From an uncultured Ruminococcus sp. (GTDB lineage Bacteria; Bacillota; Clostridia; Oscillospirales; Acutalibacteraceae): 53,037 bases of DNA. The stretch spans positions 1-53,037 of the forward strand of contig CADAYK010000017.1 of the NCBI GenBank assembly GCA_902792105.1, read 5' to 3'. Shown one piece after another: positions 25,340 to 33,587 of this stretch. Under the pieces are notes generated by a model. That model saw only the letters and a list, made by a program, of their open reading frames with translations, had not been told where the DNA came from and searched no databases. The position numbers and the translations under genes are program-made. Numbering within the stretch: the stretch's first letter is position 1; every line of letters begins with the position of its first letter.

Positions 25340-27418
25340 ATGTATAAAAAAGTGTTAAAAAGACTCACCGCTGTTACACTTTGTGTTTTGCTGAGTGTTT
25401 CCGCGGTCATACCGGCGTTTGCCGCAAAAGGAAATACCTACACCATTGACGAAATCAACGGAATGCAGTTAACAGTTGATTCCGAGATGATGGCGGTAAC
25501 CCGCAGCACAGACAGCTCGGACGGATTTTTCAGTCTGCCGAACAACAGCTACGCCGATGTTATGAAAAAGATGGAGGACGGCAATATTTATCTTCTGGCA
25601 ACCGACAGCCGCCAAAGCATAACGGTTTCGGTTACAATGTTTGAAAACGACGATACCAGAAAAATCGATAACTACAACCGCCTTACCGAATCCGAATTAA
25701 GCGACATTGTTGTCAGCTATAAGGAAAACTCCAACGGAACCACCTACAGCGAAAGCACGGTTGACGAGGTCGTCGACGATATCGTATGGATAGATTTTGA
25801 ATTCCGCGCGACGGTCGACAACGCGGTATACAAGCAGTACCAGGCAAACACCGTAGTAAACGGCAAAAATGTAAGCGTGACAATTCAGAGAAACGGCGCC
25901 GACGCTATCGGCAGCGATTACGATGTGCTAAAGGCGATCGTTTCGTCCGTAAGATTCACAAAATCCGGTTTGCCGAGAAATTTCATGCTCTACATAATTA
26001 TAGGCGGTGCCGTACTTGCGATCATTCTTCTCATTATTATAATCGTTGTGTCAAAACGCGCACGTCGTCGCAGACAGAAAACCAAGAACGATAAAATCAT
26101 AGAAGAGCTTGCAAACAAATACAACACCGGAAGATCAAGCAGCCGTTCCGCAAAGGTTGAAAGCCCCGTGAAATCCGAAGCCAAAACCAAGGCCGGCAAT
26201 GAATCATACGCGGAAACCGAAAACGTGTCAGCATCTGAGGACAACATTGCCAAGACGCTGCACTTTGATATGAACAAGGCTCGTCGTCAGAGCAGCAAGC
26301 CTGCGCAGCCGAGTGAGCGTTATTATGACTATGATGGCGACGATGATTATTCACGTCCGGTAAAATCGTATACCGACGAAGAAATCGCAAGGCTTCTCGG
26401 CGACGATACGGGGGACGACGAAAATTTTATTGAGGCACTTTCCGAAACAGAGGCTGACTTCGGGGTTCACCCGGAGGAGGAAAGTGTTAATTCCAGCCCG
26501 GAAAACGTAAGCGCCCCGGAAGAAATCAACCGGGATAATGAGGAAGCTTTAGACGAGGAAGCTTTAAGAGAGGTTTTTGATTTCTCTAAATTTATGCAGA
26601 ACGCCAGAAAAAAGGCGGACGAAGAATACGGAGCGATGCCCGCGGCCGCACAACCCGAGAATGTACCGGAGGAAGGAACTCCGGTCGAAAGCAAGGTTGA
26701 AGAGCCCGAAAAAACGGCTCGGGAAATTGAGGAAGTAAACCTGCCCGAAGAAGCCGAACCGGAAACAGTATTTGACGAATCCGTTGAAGAAGCTCACAAC
26801 CCTGATGAGGCAGACGAAACGGATTTAAAAGAAGAAAATGAATCCACCGATGTGCCCGAAGAAGCCGGCGAAGGCTCCGTTGGAACCGCCGAAGAAATCG
26901 AAGAACCCGAAATCAGTGATGAAGACAGAGAACTAACCAAAGAAGAAGCGGAACAGCAGGAGCTTGACGATTACAATAACGACGAGGTGCTTGTCCGCGA
27001 GGAAGCAAAGCATAACAAGTTTAACAGCAGCAATGACTTTTTTGAGGAAGCTCCCAAAAAGATCATCGGCGTAATCAGCCGTGAAGAAATCGAGGATGCC
27101 GAAGAATTTGACGTAATCGACGAGGTTGAAAAAAGGGCTACCCGAGTCGAAGAGGAGCCCGAGCGCCGTGAGGTCAAGAAGAAAAGCTTTTTCAAAAGAG
27201 CAGCGGCAGGCTTTAAAAGCTTCGTAACCCACTGCGGTTACTTCGCAAAAAACATTAAAAAAGAAGTAAAGCGCGGCAAAGCCAAAAAGAAGCACAAAAA
27301 GGCTGAAGAAGAACGCCGCCGCAGAGTTCAACAGCGTGCCGTGCGTCAAAAAACACAAACTCAAAACGGCGGACTTGTTCAGGTAAAGGCGCGCGGTCAG
27401 AACAAACCTAAGAGGTAA
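25340..27418 (+). CDS. Exported membrane protein with long acidic cytoplasmic tail
   Basis: A 692-residue protein of unknown function. ATG 25340 is chosen because GGGGGA lies 11 bases upstream; earlier in-frame starts sit too close to it. A signal peptide (about 1-28, ending AFAAKG) precedes an extracellular domain (30-215), then one membrane segment (about 217-240, LYIIIGGAVLAIILLIIIIVV) and a basic stop-transfer sequence RARRRRQK. The rest (250-692) is predicted cytoplasmic: an extremely Glu/Asp-rich, probably disordered stretch to about 610, then a Lys/Arg-rich tail (KKKHKKAEEERRRR). The charge switch suggests binding to other proteins or nucleic acid, but that is inference. It lies 3 bp before pyrC. 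Confidence 0.7.
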   Translation: MYKKVLKRLTAVTLCVLLSVSAVIPAFAAKGNTYTIDEINGMQLTVDSEMMAVTRSTDSSDGFFSLPNNSYADVMKKMEDGNIYLLATDSRQSITVSVTMFENDDTRKIDNYNRLTESELSDIVVSYKENSNGTTYSESTVDEVVDDIVWIDFEFRATVDNAVYKQYQANTVVNGKNVSVTIQRNGADAIGSDYDVLKAIVSSVRFTKSGLPRNFMLYIIIGGAVLAIILLIIIIVVSKRARRRRQKTKNDKIIEELANKYNTGRSSSRSAKVESPVKSEAKTKAGNESYAETENVSASEDNIAKTLHFDMNKARRQSSKPAQPSERYYDYDGDDDYSRPVKSYTDEEIARLLGDDTGDDENFIEALSETEADFGVHPEEESVNSSPENVSAPEEINRDNEEALDEEALREVFDFSKFMQNARKKADEEYGAMPAAAQPENVPEEGTPVESKVEEPEKTAREIEEVNLPEEAEPETVFDESVEEAHNPDEADETDLKEENESTDVPEEAGEGSVGTAEEIEEPEISDEDRELTKEEAEQQELDDYNNDEVLVREEAKHNKFNSSNDFFEEAPKKIIGVISREEIEDAEEFDVIDEVEKRATRVEEEPERREVKKKSFFKRAAAGFKSFVTHCGYFAKNIKKEVKRGKAKKKHKKAEEERRRRVQQRAVRQKTQTQNGGLVQVKARGQNKPKR

Positions 27419-27421
27419 AAA

Positions 27422-28699
27422 ATGAAAGACATTCTTATAAAAAATGCGCAGGTGGTTTCCCCTGCGGATAACATCAACGAAATCTGCGACATCCTGATCC
27501 GCGACGGCAAAATCGCCTCAGTCGGAACAAATCCGGCCGTCGGCAGCGAAGCCGAAATAATCGACGCCGGCGGACTTTATGCGGTCCCCGGTCTGGTTGA
27601 TATGCATGTTCATCTGCGTGATCCCGGACAAACCGCCAAGGAAGACATAATCAGCGGATGCAGGGCGGCTGCGGCAGGCGGCGTGACCTCGCTGCTCGCA
27701 ATGCCTAACACAATTCCGACCGTTGACAGCGCCGAAACCGTAAAATATATCCTCGACAAGGCAAAGGACGCCGACTCAAAGGTTTATGTCGCGGCGAGTA
27801 TAACAAGGGGACTTAAAAGTCAGGAGCCGACCGACCTTGAGGAACTCAGGGCAGCAGGCGCGACAGGGCTTTCGGATGACGGCAGACCTGTTGAGAACAC
27901 AAAATTTTTAAGCGACGCCATGAAAAAAGCGCCAAAGCTGGGCATGACCGTTGTTGCGCACTGCGAGGATCTGTTCCTCGCGGACGGCGGAAAGATCAAC
28001 GAGGGCGAGGTCAGCAAAGCGCTCGGTGTAAAGGGAATCCCGGCATCTGCCGAGGACTGCGGAACAGCAAGGGAAATCGCCCTTGCCGCGGCGGAGAACG
28101 TTCCCGTACACATCTGCCACGTCAGCACAAAAACCAGCGTTGCCCTTGTTCGCGACGCAAAGAAGCGCGGTGTAAAGGTGACCGCCGAAACCGCTCCGCA
28201 TTATTTTTCGTTGACCGAAAAGGAGCTTTTAAAGCGCGACGCCGATTACAGAATGAATCCTCCGCTCAGAACCGACGACGACGTCAAAGCGATAATCGAG
28301 GGCTTGCAGGACGGAACGCTCGACGCGATCGCGACCGATCATGCGCCGCATACTCCTGCGGAAAAGGCTGATTTTGAAAAATCTCCCAACGGCTCGATCG
28401 GTATGGAAACCTCCTTCGCGGTTGCCAACACCTTCCTTGTAAAAACAGGACTTCTAAGCTTTGAGGAGCTTATAAGGAAAATGAGTGTTAATCCTGCGAA
28501 AATTCTCGGAATTAACGCCGGTACACTCAGCGAAGGCGCGCCTGCCGATATTGCTCTCATAGCTCCCTGCGAGCAGTGGACGGTGGATGTGAACAAGCTT
28601 CACGGAAAAAGCAAAAACACGCCGTTTAAGGGAAAAACCCTGACGGGCAGGGTAAAAATGACCGTGCTCGACGGCAAAGTTGTATATAAAGATAATTAA
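27422..28699 (+). CDS. pyrC: Dihydroorotase
   Basis: A 425-residue class I dihydroorotase of the amidohydrolase superfamily; it closes carbamoyl aspartate to dihydroorotate in pyrimidine synthesis. Motifs are VDMHVHLRDPGQTAKEDI (metal ligands HxH, residues about 58-75), the HICHVST segment, and ATDHAPH (about 303-309) with the catalytic Asp. Length is typical. ATG follows the upstream stop by 3 bp with AGAGGT as ribosome binding site. pyrF lies three genes downstream, so this block is a small pyrimidine operon with inserted genes. Confidence 0.94.
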   Translation: MKDILIKNAQVVSPADNINEICDILIRDGKIASVGTNPAVGSEAEIIDAGGLYAVPGLVDMHVHLRDPGQTAKEDIISGCRAAAAGGVTSLLAMPNTIPTVDSAETVKYILDKAKDADSKVYVAASITRGLKSQEPTDLEELRAAGATGLSDDGRPVENTKFLSDAMKKAPKLGMTVVAHCEDLFLADGGKINEGEVSKALGVKGIPASAEDCGTAREIALAAAENVPVHICHVSTKTSVALVRDAKKRGVKVTAETAPHYFSLTEKELLKRDADYRMNPPLRTDDDVKAIIEGLQDGTLDAIATDHAPHTPAEKADFEKSPNGSIGMETSFAVANTFLVKTGLLSFEELIRKMSVNPAKILGINAGTLSEGAPADIALIAPCEQWTVDVNKLHGKSKNTPFKGKTLTGRVKMTVLDGKVVYKDN

Positions 28700-28777
28700 A
28701 TATTTCCGGGGAGGCACTTGAGGTCTCCCTAAGTTAATGTATATTTGGGTAGAATAGTATAAAAGGAGTGAAGTGCT

Positions 28778-29758
28778 ATGGCACAAAAAGGTAACCTTCT
28801 GTCAGTCAGACAGGACATACGCGTGGTAGACGCCACAATTCGCGACGGAGGACTTTGTAACGATTTCCGTTTTGAAGATCAGTTTGTAAGGGATTTGTAC
28901 AAGGCAAATCTCAAGGCAGGCGTTGACTATATGGAATTCGGATACAAGGCGTCCAAGGAGATTTTTGACGAGGACGACTTTGGAAAGTGGAAGTTCTGCA
29001 ACGACGACGATATCCGCGACATAGTAGGTGAAAAAAACTCAAAAATGAAGATCGCGGTAATGGCGGACGTAGGCAGAACAGATTTTGAAACCGATATTAT
29101 CCCAAAGTCCGAAAGTCCGATCGACCTAATCAGGATCGCGACCTACATCAACACTATCCCCGCGGCGGTTGAAATGATCGAATACTGCGCAAAGCAGGGT
29201 TACGAAACAACCATAAACATTATGGCTATTTCCAAGGCGAGAACCGAAGACCTCGACACAGCGCTGAACATCCTCGGACAAACTCCCGTTTCCTGCTTCT
29301 ATATCGTTGACAGCTACGGCTCACTTTACCCCGAAGAGGCTCGCCGCTTTGCCGAGATGTACGGAGAAATCGCCGAAAAATACGGCAAGTCCACAGGCAT
29401 CCACGCCCATAACAACCAGCAGCTTGCTTTCGCCAACACAATCGACGCAATGGCTTACGGCGCAAGCTACCTTGACGCCACGGTTGACGGAATGGGACGC
29501 GGAGCCGGCAACTGCTCGCTTGAGCTTTTGCTCGGTTTCCTTAAAAACCCGAAATATAAGGTCAATCCCATAATCCGCTTCATTCAAAACCACATGAATC
29601 AGCTGCGCGAACAGGGCGTAAAGTGGGGCTACGACATTCCCTATATGCTTACCGGTCAGTACAATACCCATCCGCGTCCGGCAATTCAGTTTGTTAACGA
29701 TGAAAGAAAAGATTACTACAAGTTCGCTAACGACCTCTATGATATAATCAATTCATAA
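28778..29758 (+). CDS. HMGL-like (DRE-TIM) aldolase-domain protein
   Basis: A 326-residue protein with an N-terminal HMGL-like TIM barrel. VVDATIRDGGLCNDF (residues 16-30) is the DRE-TIM signature with the catalytic Arg and metal-binding Asp, GIHAHNNQQLAFANT (about 207-221) gives the two metal-binding His residues, and GMGRGAGNCSLE closes the barrel. It is close in form to 4-hydroxy-2-oxovalerate aldolases but lacks their usual partner dehydrogenase nearby. Substrate unknown. RBS AAAGGAGTG. It lies 78 bp behind pyrC, with a small hairpin (about 28709-28729) in the gap, and is followed with no gap by the ASCH gene. Confidence 0.8.
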   Translation: MAQKGNLLSVRQDIRVVDATIRDGGLCNDFRFEDQFVRDLYKANLKAGVDYMEFGYKASKEIFDEDDFGKWKFCNDDDIRDIVGEKNSKMKIAVMADVGRTDFETDIIPKSESPIDLIRIATYINTIPAAVEMIEYCAKQGYETTINIMAISKARTEDLDTALNILGQTPVSCFYIVDSYGSLYPEEARRFAEMYGEIAEKYGKSTGIHAHNNQQLAFANTIDAMAYGASYLDATVDGMGRGAGNCSLELLLGFLKNPKYKVNPIIRFIQNHMNQLREQGVKWGYDIPYMLTGQYNTHPRPAIQFVNDERKDYYKFANDLYDIINS

Positions 29759-29759
29759 T

Positions 29760-30116
29760 ATGACTCATTTTATGAACCTGAATCCCGAACCGTTCGGGCT
29801 GATTGCGTACGGCAGCAAAACCATAGAGCTAAGGCTCAATGACGAAAAAAGGCAGCTTTTGAGCGAAGGCGACACCATTGTGTTTACCAATACGCAAAGC
29901 GGTGAAAAGCTGAACGCGCTGGTAACAAAGCTGTGGAGCTTTCAATCGTTTACGGAGCTTTACCGCGAACTTCCGCTTGAAAAATGCGGCTATACGGCGA
30001 AAAATATAGCTTCGGCGTCACCGGGGGACATGGAGCAATACTACACAAAGGAACGTCAGGCACAATACGGAGTGCTCGGCATTGAGATAAAGGTAATTAA
30101 TACGGAGGAAGTATAA
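29760..30116 (+). CDS. ASCH-domain protein
   Basis: A 118-residue single-domain protein with the ASCH fold: FMNLNPEPFGLIAYGSKTIELRLNDEKRQLLSEGDTIVF has the conserved basic/acidic GxKxxExR pattern of the family, and strands such as LNALVTKLWSF follow. ASCH domains bind RNA or modified nucleosides and some hydrolyse N4-acetylcytidine; the exact role is unknown. The ATG lies 1 bp after the aldolase stop, and its stop overlaps the pyrF start (TAATG), so it is translationally coupled on both sides. A nucleoside role would fit between pyrimidine genes. Confidence 0.75.
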   Translation: MTHFMNLNPEPFGLIAYGSKTIELRLNDEKRQLLSEGDTIVFTNTQSGEKLNALVTKLWSFQSFTELYRELPLEKCGYTAKNIASASPGDMEQYYTKERQAQYGVLGIEIKVINTEEV

Positions 30117-31048
30117 TGGCATTTGACAGATTAATCGAAGGCATTGTAAAAATGCAAAACCCAACCGTAGCCGGTCTTGACCCAAAGCTCGACTATGTTC
30201 CTGCGTCAATCAAGGACGCGTGCTTTGAAAAGTACGGAAAAACTCTTGAAGGCGCGGCAGCGGCACTTTTTGAGTTCAACAAGGCGATAATCGATAAAAT
30301 TTACGATATTGTTCCGGCGATCAAGCCTCAGGCGGCTTATTATGAAATGTACGGCTGGCAGGGTGTTAAGGCGCTTTGCGACACGATAGCCTACGCAAAA
30401 TCAAAGGGTATGTTTGTAATAACCGACGGCAAGCGCAACGATATCGGCACAACAATGGAGGCTTACGCCACCGCTCACCTCGGTACTACCGATGTTGCGG
30501 GCGAGGCGGTCGACGCTTTCGGAGCCGACGCTCTCACCGTGAACGGCTACCTCGGTACCGACGGAATCAAGCCGCTTGCCGAAATCTGCGAAAAAAAGGA
30601 CAAGGGAATATTCGTCCTTGTAAAAACCTCAAATCCGAGCTCGGGCGAGCTTCAGGATATGAAGCTCGAAAACGGAAACACCGTATACGCTCAAATGGGC
30701 GAGATGTGTGAAAGCTGGGGCGAAAGCCTGCCCGGCAAGTACGGTTATTCCGGTGTGGGCGCTGTTGTTGGCGCAACCTATCCCGAACAGCTTGCCGAAA
30801 TGAGGGCAAAGGCAGAACACACCTTTTTCCTTGTTCCGGGCTACGGAGCACAGGGCGGCGGAGCTCAGGACGCCAAAAACGCGTTTGACAGCCGCGGACT
30901 CGGAGCTATAATCAATTCAAGCCGCGGTATCATGTGCGCGTGGAAAAAGCAGGGACTTACCGAGGACGACTTTGCCGACGCGGCAAGAACCGAAGCGCTC
31001 AGAATGAAGGAAGATATCCTTTCAACAATTGGTGAAATTACATTATAA
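30116..31048 (+). CDS. pyrF: Orotidine 5'-phosphate decarboxylase, long (type 2) form
   Basis: A 310-residue enzyme making UMP from OMP. It starts MAFDRLIEGIVKMQNPTVAGLDPKLDYVP. The catalytic motif is ITDGKRNDIGTTMEAYA (about 101-117, Lys and Asp of DxKxxD). VKTSNPSSGELQD and VPGYGAQGGGAQDAK are typical of the type 2 subfamily, which is longer (about 270-310 residues) than the E. coli type. It begins on the stop of the ASCH gene. No terminator hairpin is obvious in the 65 bp after it. Confidence 0.94.
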   Translation: MAFDRLIEGIVKMQNPTVAGLDPKLDYVPASIKDACFEKYGKTLEGAAAALFEFNKAIIDKIYDIVPAIKPQAAYYEMYGWQGVKALCDTIAYAKSKGMFVITDGKRNDIGTTMEAYATAHLGTTDVAGEAVDAFGADALTVNGYLGTDGIKPLAEICEKKDKGIFVLVKTSNPSSGELQDMKLENGNTVYAQMGEMCESWGESLPGKYGYSGVGAVVGATYPEQLAEMRAKAEHTFFLVPGYGAQGGGAQDAKNAFDSRGLGAIINSSRGIMCAWKKQGLTEDDFADAARTEALRMKEDILSTIGEITL

Positions 31049-31114
31049 ATTGCAGGCACAGCCCGCGTTTGTGCGGTATATTGTTAAAGTTTTAACTAAA
31101 TCTTCACCATATTA

Positions 31115-31143
31115 TTGACAACGCTTTTTAAAGAGCGTATAAT
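31115..31143 (+). promoter_or_regulatory. Promoter of the serC-serA genes with palindrome in the spacer
   Basis: TTGACA (31115-31120), a 17-bp spacer and TATAAT (31138-31143) match the consensus exactly. The spacer with one flanking base (31121-31138) is an 18-bp near-palindrome with ACGCT/AGCGT arms, a possible operator. Confidence 0.85.
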
Positions 31144-31159
31144 CTTAAAGGTAAAAAAG

Positions 31160-31188
31160 GGGTACTGCGGAATGTCCGCGGTTAGCCC
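31160..31188 (+). other. Hairpin in the serC leader
   Basis: A stem of about 11-12 bp with two single-base bulges (outer GGGTA...CCC side, inner CTGCGGA/TCCGCGG) closes a 3-nt ATG loop. It lies just after the presumed transcription start. A 7-codon frame MSAVSPN (31172-31195) starts in the loop. No U tract follows. Possible attenuation or stability element. Confidence 0.5.
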
Positions 31189-31216
31189 AAACTAATACAA
31201 AGGGAGTTTTTAAGAC

Positions 31217-32302
31217 ATGGCAAGAGTTTATAATTTTTCCGCAGGTCCGTCCATGCTGCCCGAGGCTGTACTTAAAAAAGCAGCGGCAGAAATGCTCGAC
31301 TATGAGGGTACAGGTCAGAGCGTAATGGAAATGTCACACCGCAGCAAGGCATATGACAAGATTATCAAGGATGCCGAAGCGCTTCTCAGAGAAGTAATGA
31401 ACATTCCCGATAATTACAAGGTTCTTTTCCTTCAGGGCGGCGGCTCAACACAGTTCGCAATGGTTGCTCTTAACCTTATGAACAAAAACAACAAGGCTGA
31501 CTATATCGTTACAGGTCAGTGGGCAAAGAAGGCTCTTCAGGAAGCACAGCGCTACGGCGACGCTGTTGCGGTTGCTTCTTCGGCAGACAAAACCTTCACC
31601 TATATTCCCAAGACAGACAGGTCAATGTTCCGCGAGGACGCAGACTATGTATACATCTGCCTTAACAACACAATCTACGGCACAGTTTATCATGAGCTTC
31701 CCGACACAGGCGACATTCCGCTTGTTGCCGACATTTCATCCTGCATCGTTTCCGAGCCTCTTGATGTTTCAAAGTTCGGTCTGCTCTTTGCGGGCGCTCA
31801 GAAGAATATGTCAGGCGCCGGCGTAACAATCGTTATCGTTCGCGAGGATTTGATCGGCAACGCTATGGACATCACTCCTACAATGCTCAACTACAAAACA
31901 CATGCCGATGCTAACTCACTTTACAACACACCGCCCTGCTATGCGATCTATGTTGCAAAGCTCGTTTTGGAATGGATCAAGAACGAAGTAGGCGGACTTG
32001 ACAAGATGAAGGAGCTCAACGAAAAGAAGGCTAAGCTTCTTTACGACTTCCTCGACAGCTCCGAGCTTTTCAAGGGCACGGTTGTTCCCGAGGACCGTTC
32101 ACTCATGAACGTTCCGTTTGTAACAGGCAACGCCGACCTTGACGCAAAGTTTGTTAAGGAGAGCACCGAAGCAGGTCTTGTAAACCTTAAAGGCCACCGT
32201 ACAGTAGGCGGCATGAGAGCTTCGATCTACAACGCTATGCCTTACGAAGGCGTAGTTGCTCTTGTTGACTTCATGAAGAAGTTCGAGGCTGAAAACAAGT
32301 AA
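31217..32302 (+). CDS. serC: Phosphoserine aminotransferase
   Basis: A 361-residue class V PLP aminotransferase, second step of serine synthesis. It begins RVYNFSAGPSMLPEAVLKKAA, the family hallmark. VLFLQGGGSTQFAMVALNL, the PLP Lys in LLFAGAQKNMSGAGVTIVIV (about 197), and GHRTVGGMRASIYNAMP near the C-terminus are all present. Full length. RBS AAGGGAG. It is followed 62 bp later by serA, with a U-less hairpin between them. The same enzyme can serve pyridoxal phosphate synthesis in some bacteria. Confidence 0.95.
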   Translation: MARVYNFSAGPSMLPEAVLKKAAAEMLDYEGTGQSVMEMSHRSKAYDKIIKDAEALLREVMNIPDNYKVLFLQGGGSTQFAMVALNLMNKNNKADYIVTGQWAKKALQEAQRYGDAVAVASSADKTFTYIPKTDRSMFREDADYVYICLNNTIYGTVYHELPDTGDIPLVADISSCIVSEPLDVSKFGLLFAGAQKNMSGAGVTIVIVREDLIGNAMDITPTMLNYKTHADANSLYNTPPCYAIYVAKLVLEWIKNEVGGLDKMKELNEKKAKLLYDFLDSSELFKGTVVPEDRSLMNVPFVTGNADLDAKFVKESTEAGLVNLKGHRTVGGMRASIYNAMPYEGVVALVDFMKKFEAENK

Positions 32303-32319
32303 TTTATCAATAATTTAAC

Positions 32320-32340
32320 GGGCGGCTTTCGCGGCCGCCC
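32320..32340 (+). other. GC-rich stem-loop between serC and serA
   Basis: GGGCGGC (32320-32326) pairs with GCCGCCC (32334-32340) around a 7-nt loop. It is followed by AAATTTAAT rather than a U run, so it is probably not a full terminator; read-through to serA is expected. Confidence 0.7.
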
Positions 32341-32364
32341 AAATTTAATGAAAAGGTGATTATA

Positions 32365-33510
32365 ATGTATAATGTACTTACTTTAAATAAAATTGCCGCC
32401 GTTGGCACAAGCCGTCTCGGCGACAACTACACCTGCGGCGACGACGTACAGAACCCCGATGCGGTTCTCGTGCGCTCCGCTTCAATGCACGATATGGAAT
32501 TCGGCGAAAACCTCCTTGCGATCGCAAGAGCAGGCGCAGGCACCAACAACATCCCCAAGGATAAGTGTGCCGAACAGGGCATTGTTGTATTCAACACTCC
32601 CGGCGCTAACGCAAACGCTGTTAAGGAGCTTGTTTTGGCAGGCCTGCTTCTTTCATCAAGAAAGGTAGTAGAAGGTATTGACTGGGCAAAAACCCTCAAG
32701 GGCACAGGCGACGAAATGGGCAAAAAGGTCGAAAAGGGCAAGAGCCAGTTCGTCGGTCCCGAAATCACAGGCAAAACTCTCGGCGTTGTAGGTCTCGGCG
32801 CAATCGGCATTTTGGTTGCTAACGTTGCGGTTGCAGTCGGCATGAATGTAATCGGTTTTGACCCCTACCTCAGCGACGCCAACAGAGCAAAGCTTGATCC
32901 CGCTGTAGAAATTAAGGACAACAGCGAGGACGTTATGGTTAACTGCGACTATCTTTCCGTTCACGTTCCGCTTACCGACGGCACAAAGGATCTTGTAGAC
33001 GCTGACATGATTGCAAAAATGAAGGACGGCGTTCGCATCCTCAACTACAGCCGTGACGGTCTTGTAAACACCGACGCTGTTCTTGAAGCTCTTAAGAGCG
33101 GCAAGGTTTCAAAGTATGTTACCGACTTCGGCAATGACAAGATTTTGGGCGAGGATGGCGTAATTGTAATTCCCCACCTCGGCGCTTCAACTCCCGAAAG
33201 CGAAGACAACTGTGCTGTAATGGCTTGCAACCAGATCAAGGATTACATCGAAAACGGTAATATCGTTAATTCGGTTAACTATCCCTGCCTCAGCCTTGAG
33301 CGCGCGGCAGGAACAAAGCGCGTTTGCGTCATCAGCAAAAACGTTGAAGATATCTCAAAGGCTGTAATGGCAGAGGTATCGGGCGTTGCGGGCAGCGCAT
33401 CAAAGGCTCGCGGTGACTACGCTTACACGATCGTTGACGTTACAGGCGACGCCGACGCCGACAAAATCGGCGCGATCGACGGCGTGATCAAGGTAAGAGT
33501 AATCGGTTAA
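32365..33510 (+). CDS. serA: D-3-phosphoglycerate dehydrogenase
   Basis: A 381-residue D-isomer-specific 2-hydroxyacid dehydrogenase, first step of serine synthesis. LLAIARAGAGTNNIP and VVFNTPGANANAVKELVLAG form the substrate side, GVVGLGAIGILVANVAVAVGMNVIGFDPY is the NAD Rossmann motif (about 138-166), and the catalytic His is in VIPHLGASTPESEDN. The C-terminal 65 residues (KRVCVISKNVED... to VIKVRVIG) look like an ACT domain, the usual site for serine feedback. GTG 32356 and ATG 32365 are both in frame; the AAAGGTGAT site favours the ATG. Confidence 0.93.
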   Translation: MYNVLTLNKIAAVGTSRLGDNYTCGDDVQNPDAVLVRSASMHDMEFGENLLAIARAGAGTNNIPKDKCAEQGIVVFNTPGANANAVKELVLAGLLLSSRKVVEGIDWAKTLKGTGDEMGKKVEKGKSQFVGPEITGKTLGVVGLGAIGILVANVAVAVGMNVIGFDPYLSDANRAKLDPAVEIKDNSEDVMVNCDYLSVHVPLTDGTKDLVDADMIAKMKDGVRILNYSRDGLVNTDAVLEALKSGKVSKYVTDFGNDKILGEDGVIVIPHLGASTPESEDNCAVMACNQIKDYIENGNIVNSVNYPCLSLERAAGTKRVCVISKNVEDISKAVMAEVSGVAGSASKARGDYAYTIVDVTGDADADKIGAIDGVIKVRVIG

Positions 33511-33528
33511 TTATAAAAATGCAGAAAT

Positions 33529-33556
33529 TAAGGAGCGGTTTTTGCCGCTCCTTTTT
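33529..33556 (+). terminator. Terminator of the serC-serA unit
   Basis: AAGGAGCGG (33530-33538) pairs perfectly with CCGCTCCTT (33545-33553), followed by T residues, 19 bp after the serA stop. Confidence 0.92.
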
Positions 33557-33587
33557 ATGTTATACTAATTCCTGATAGAAAGTAGAC

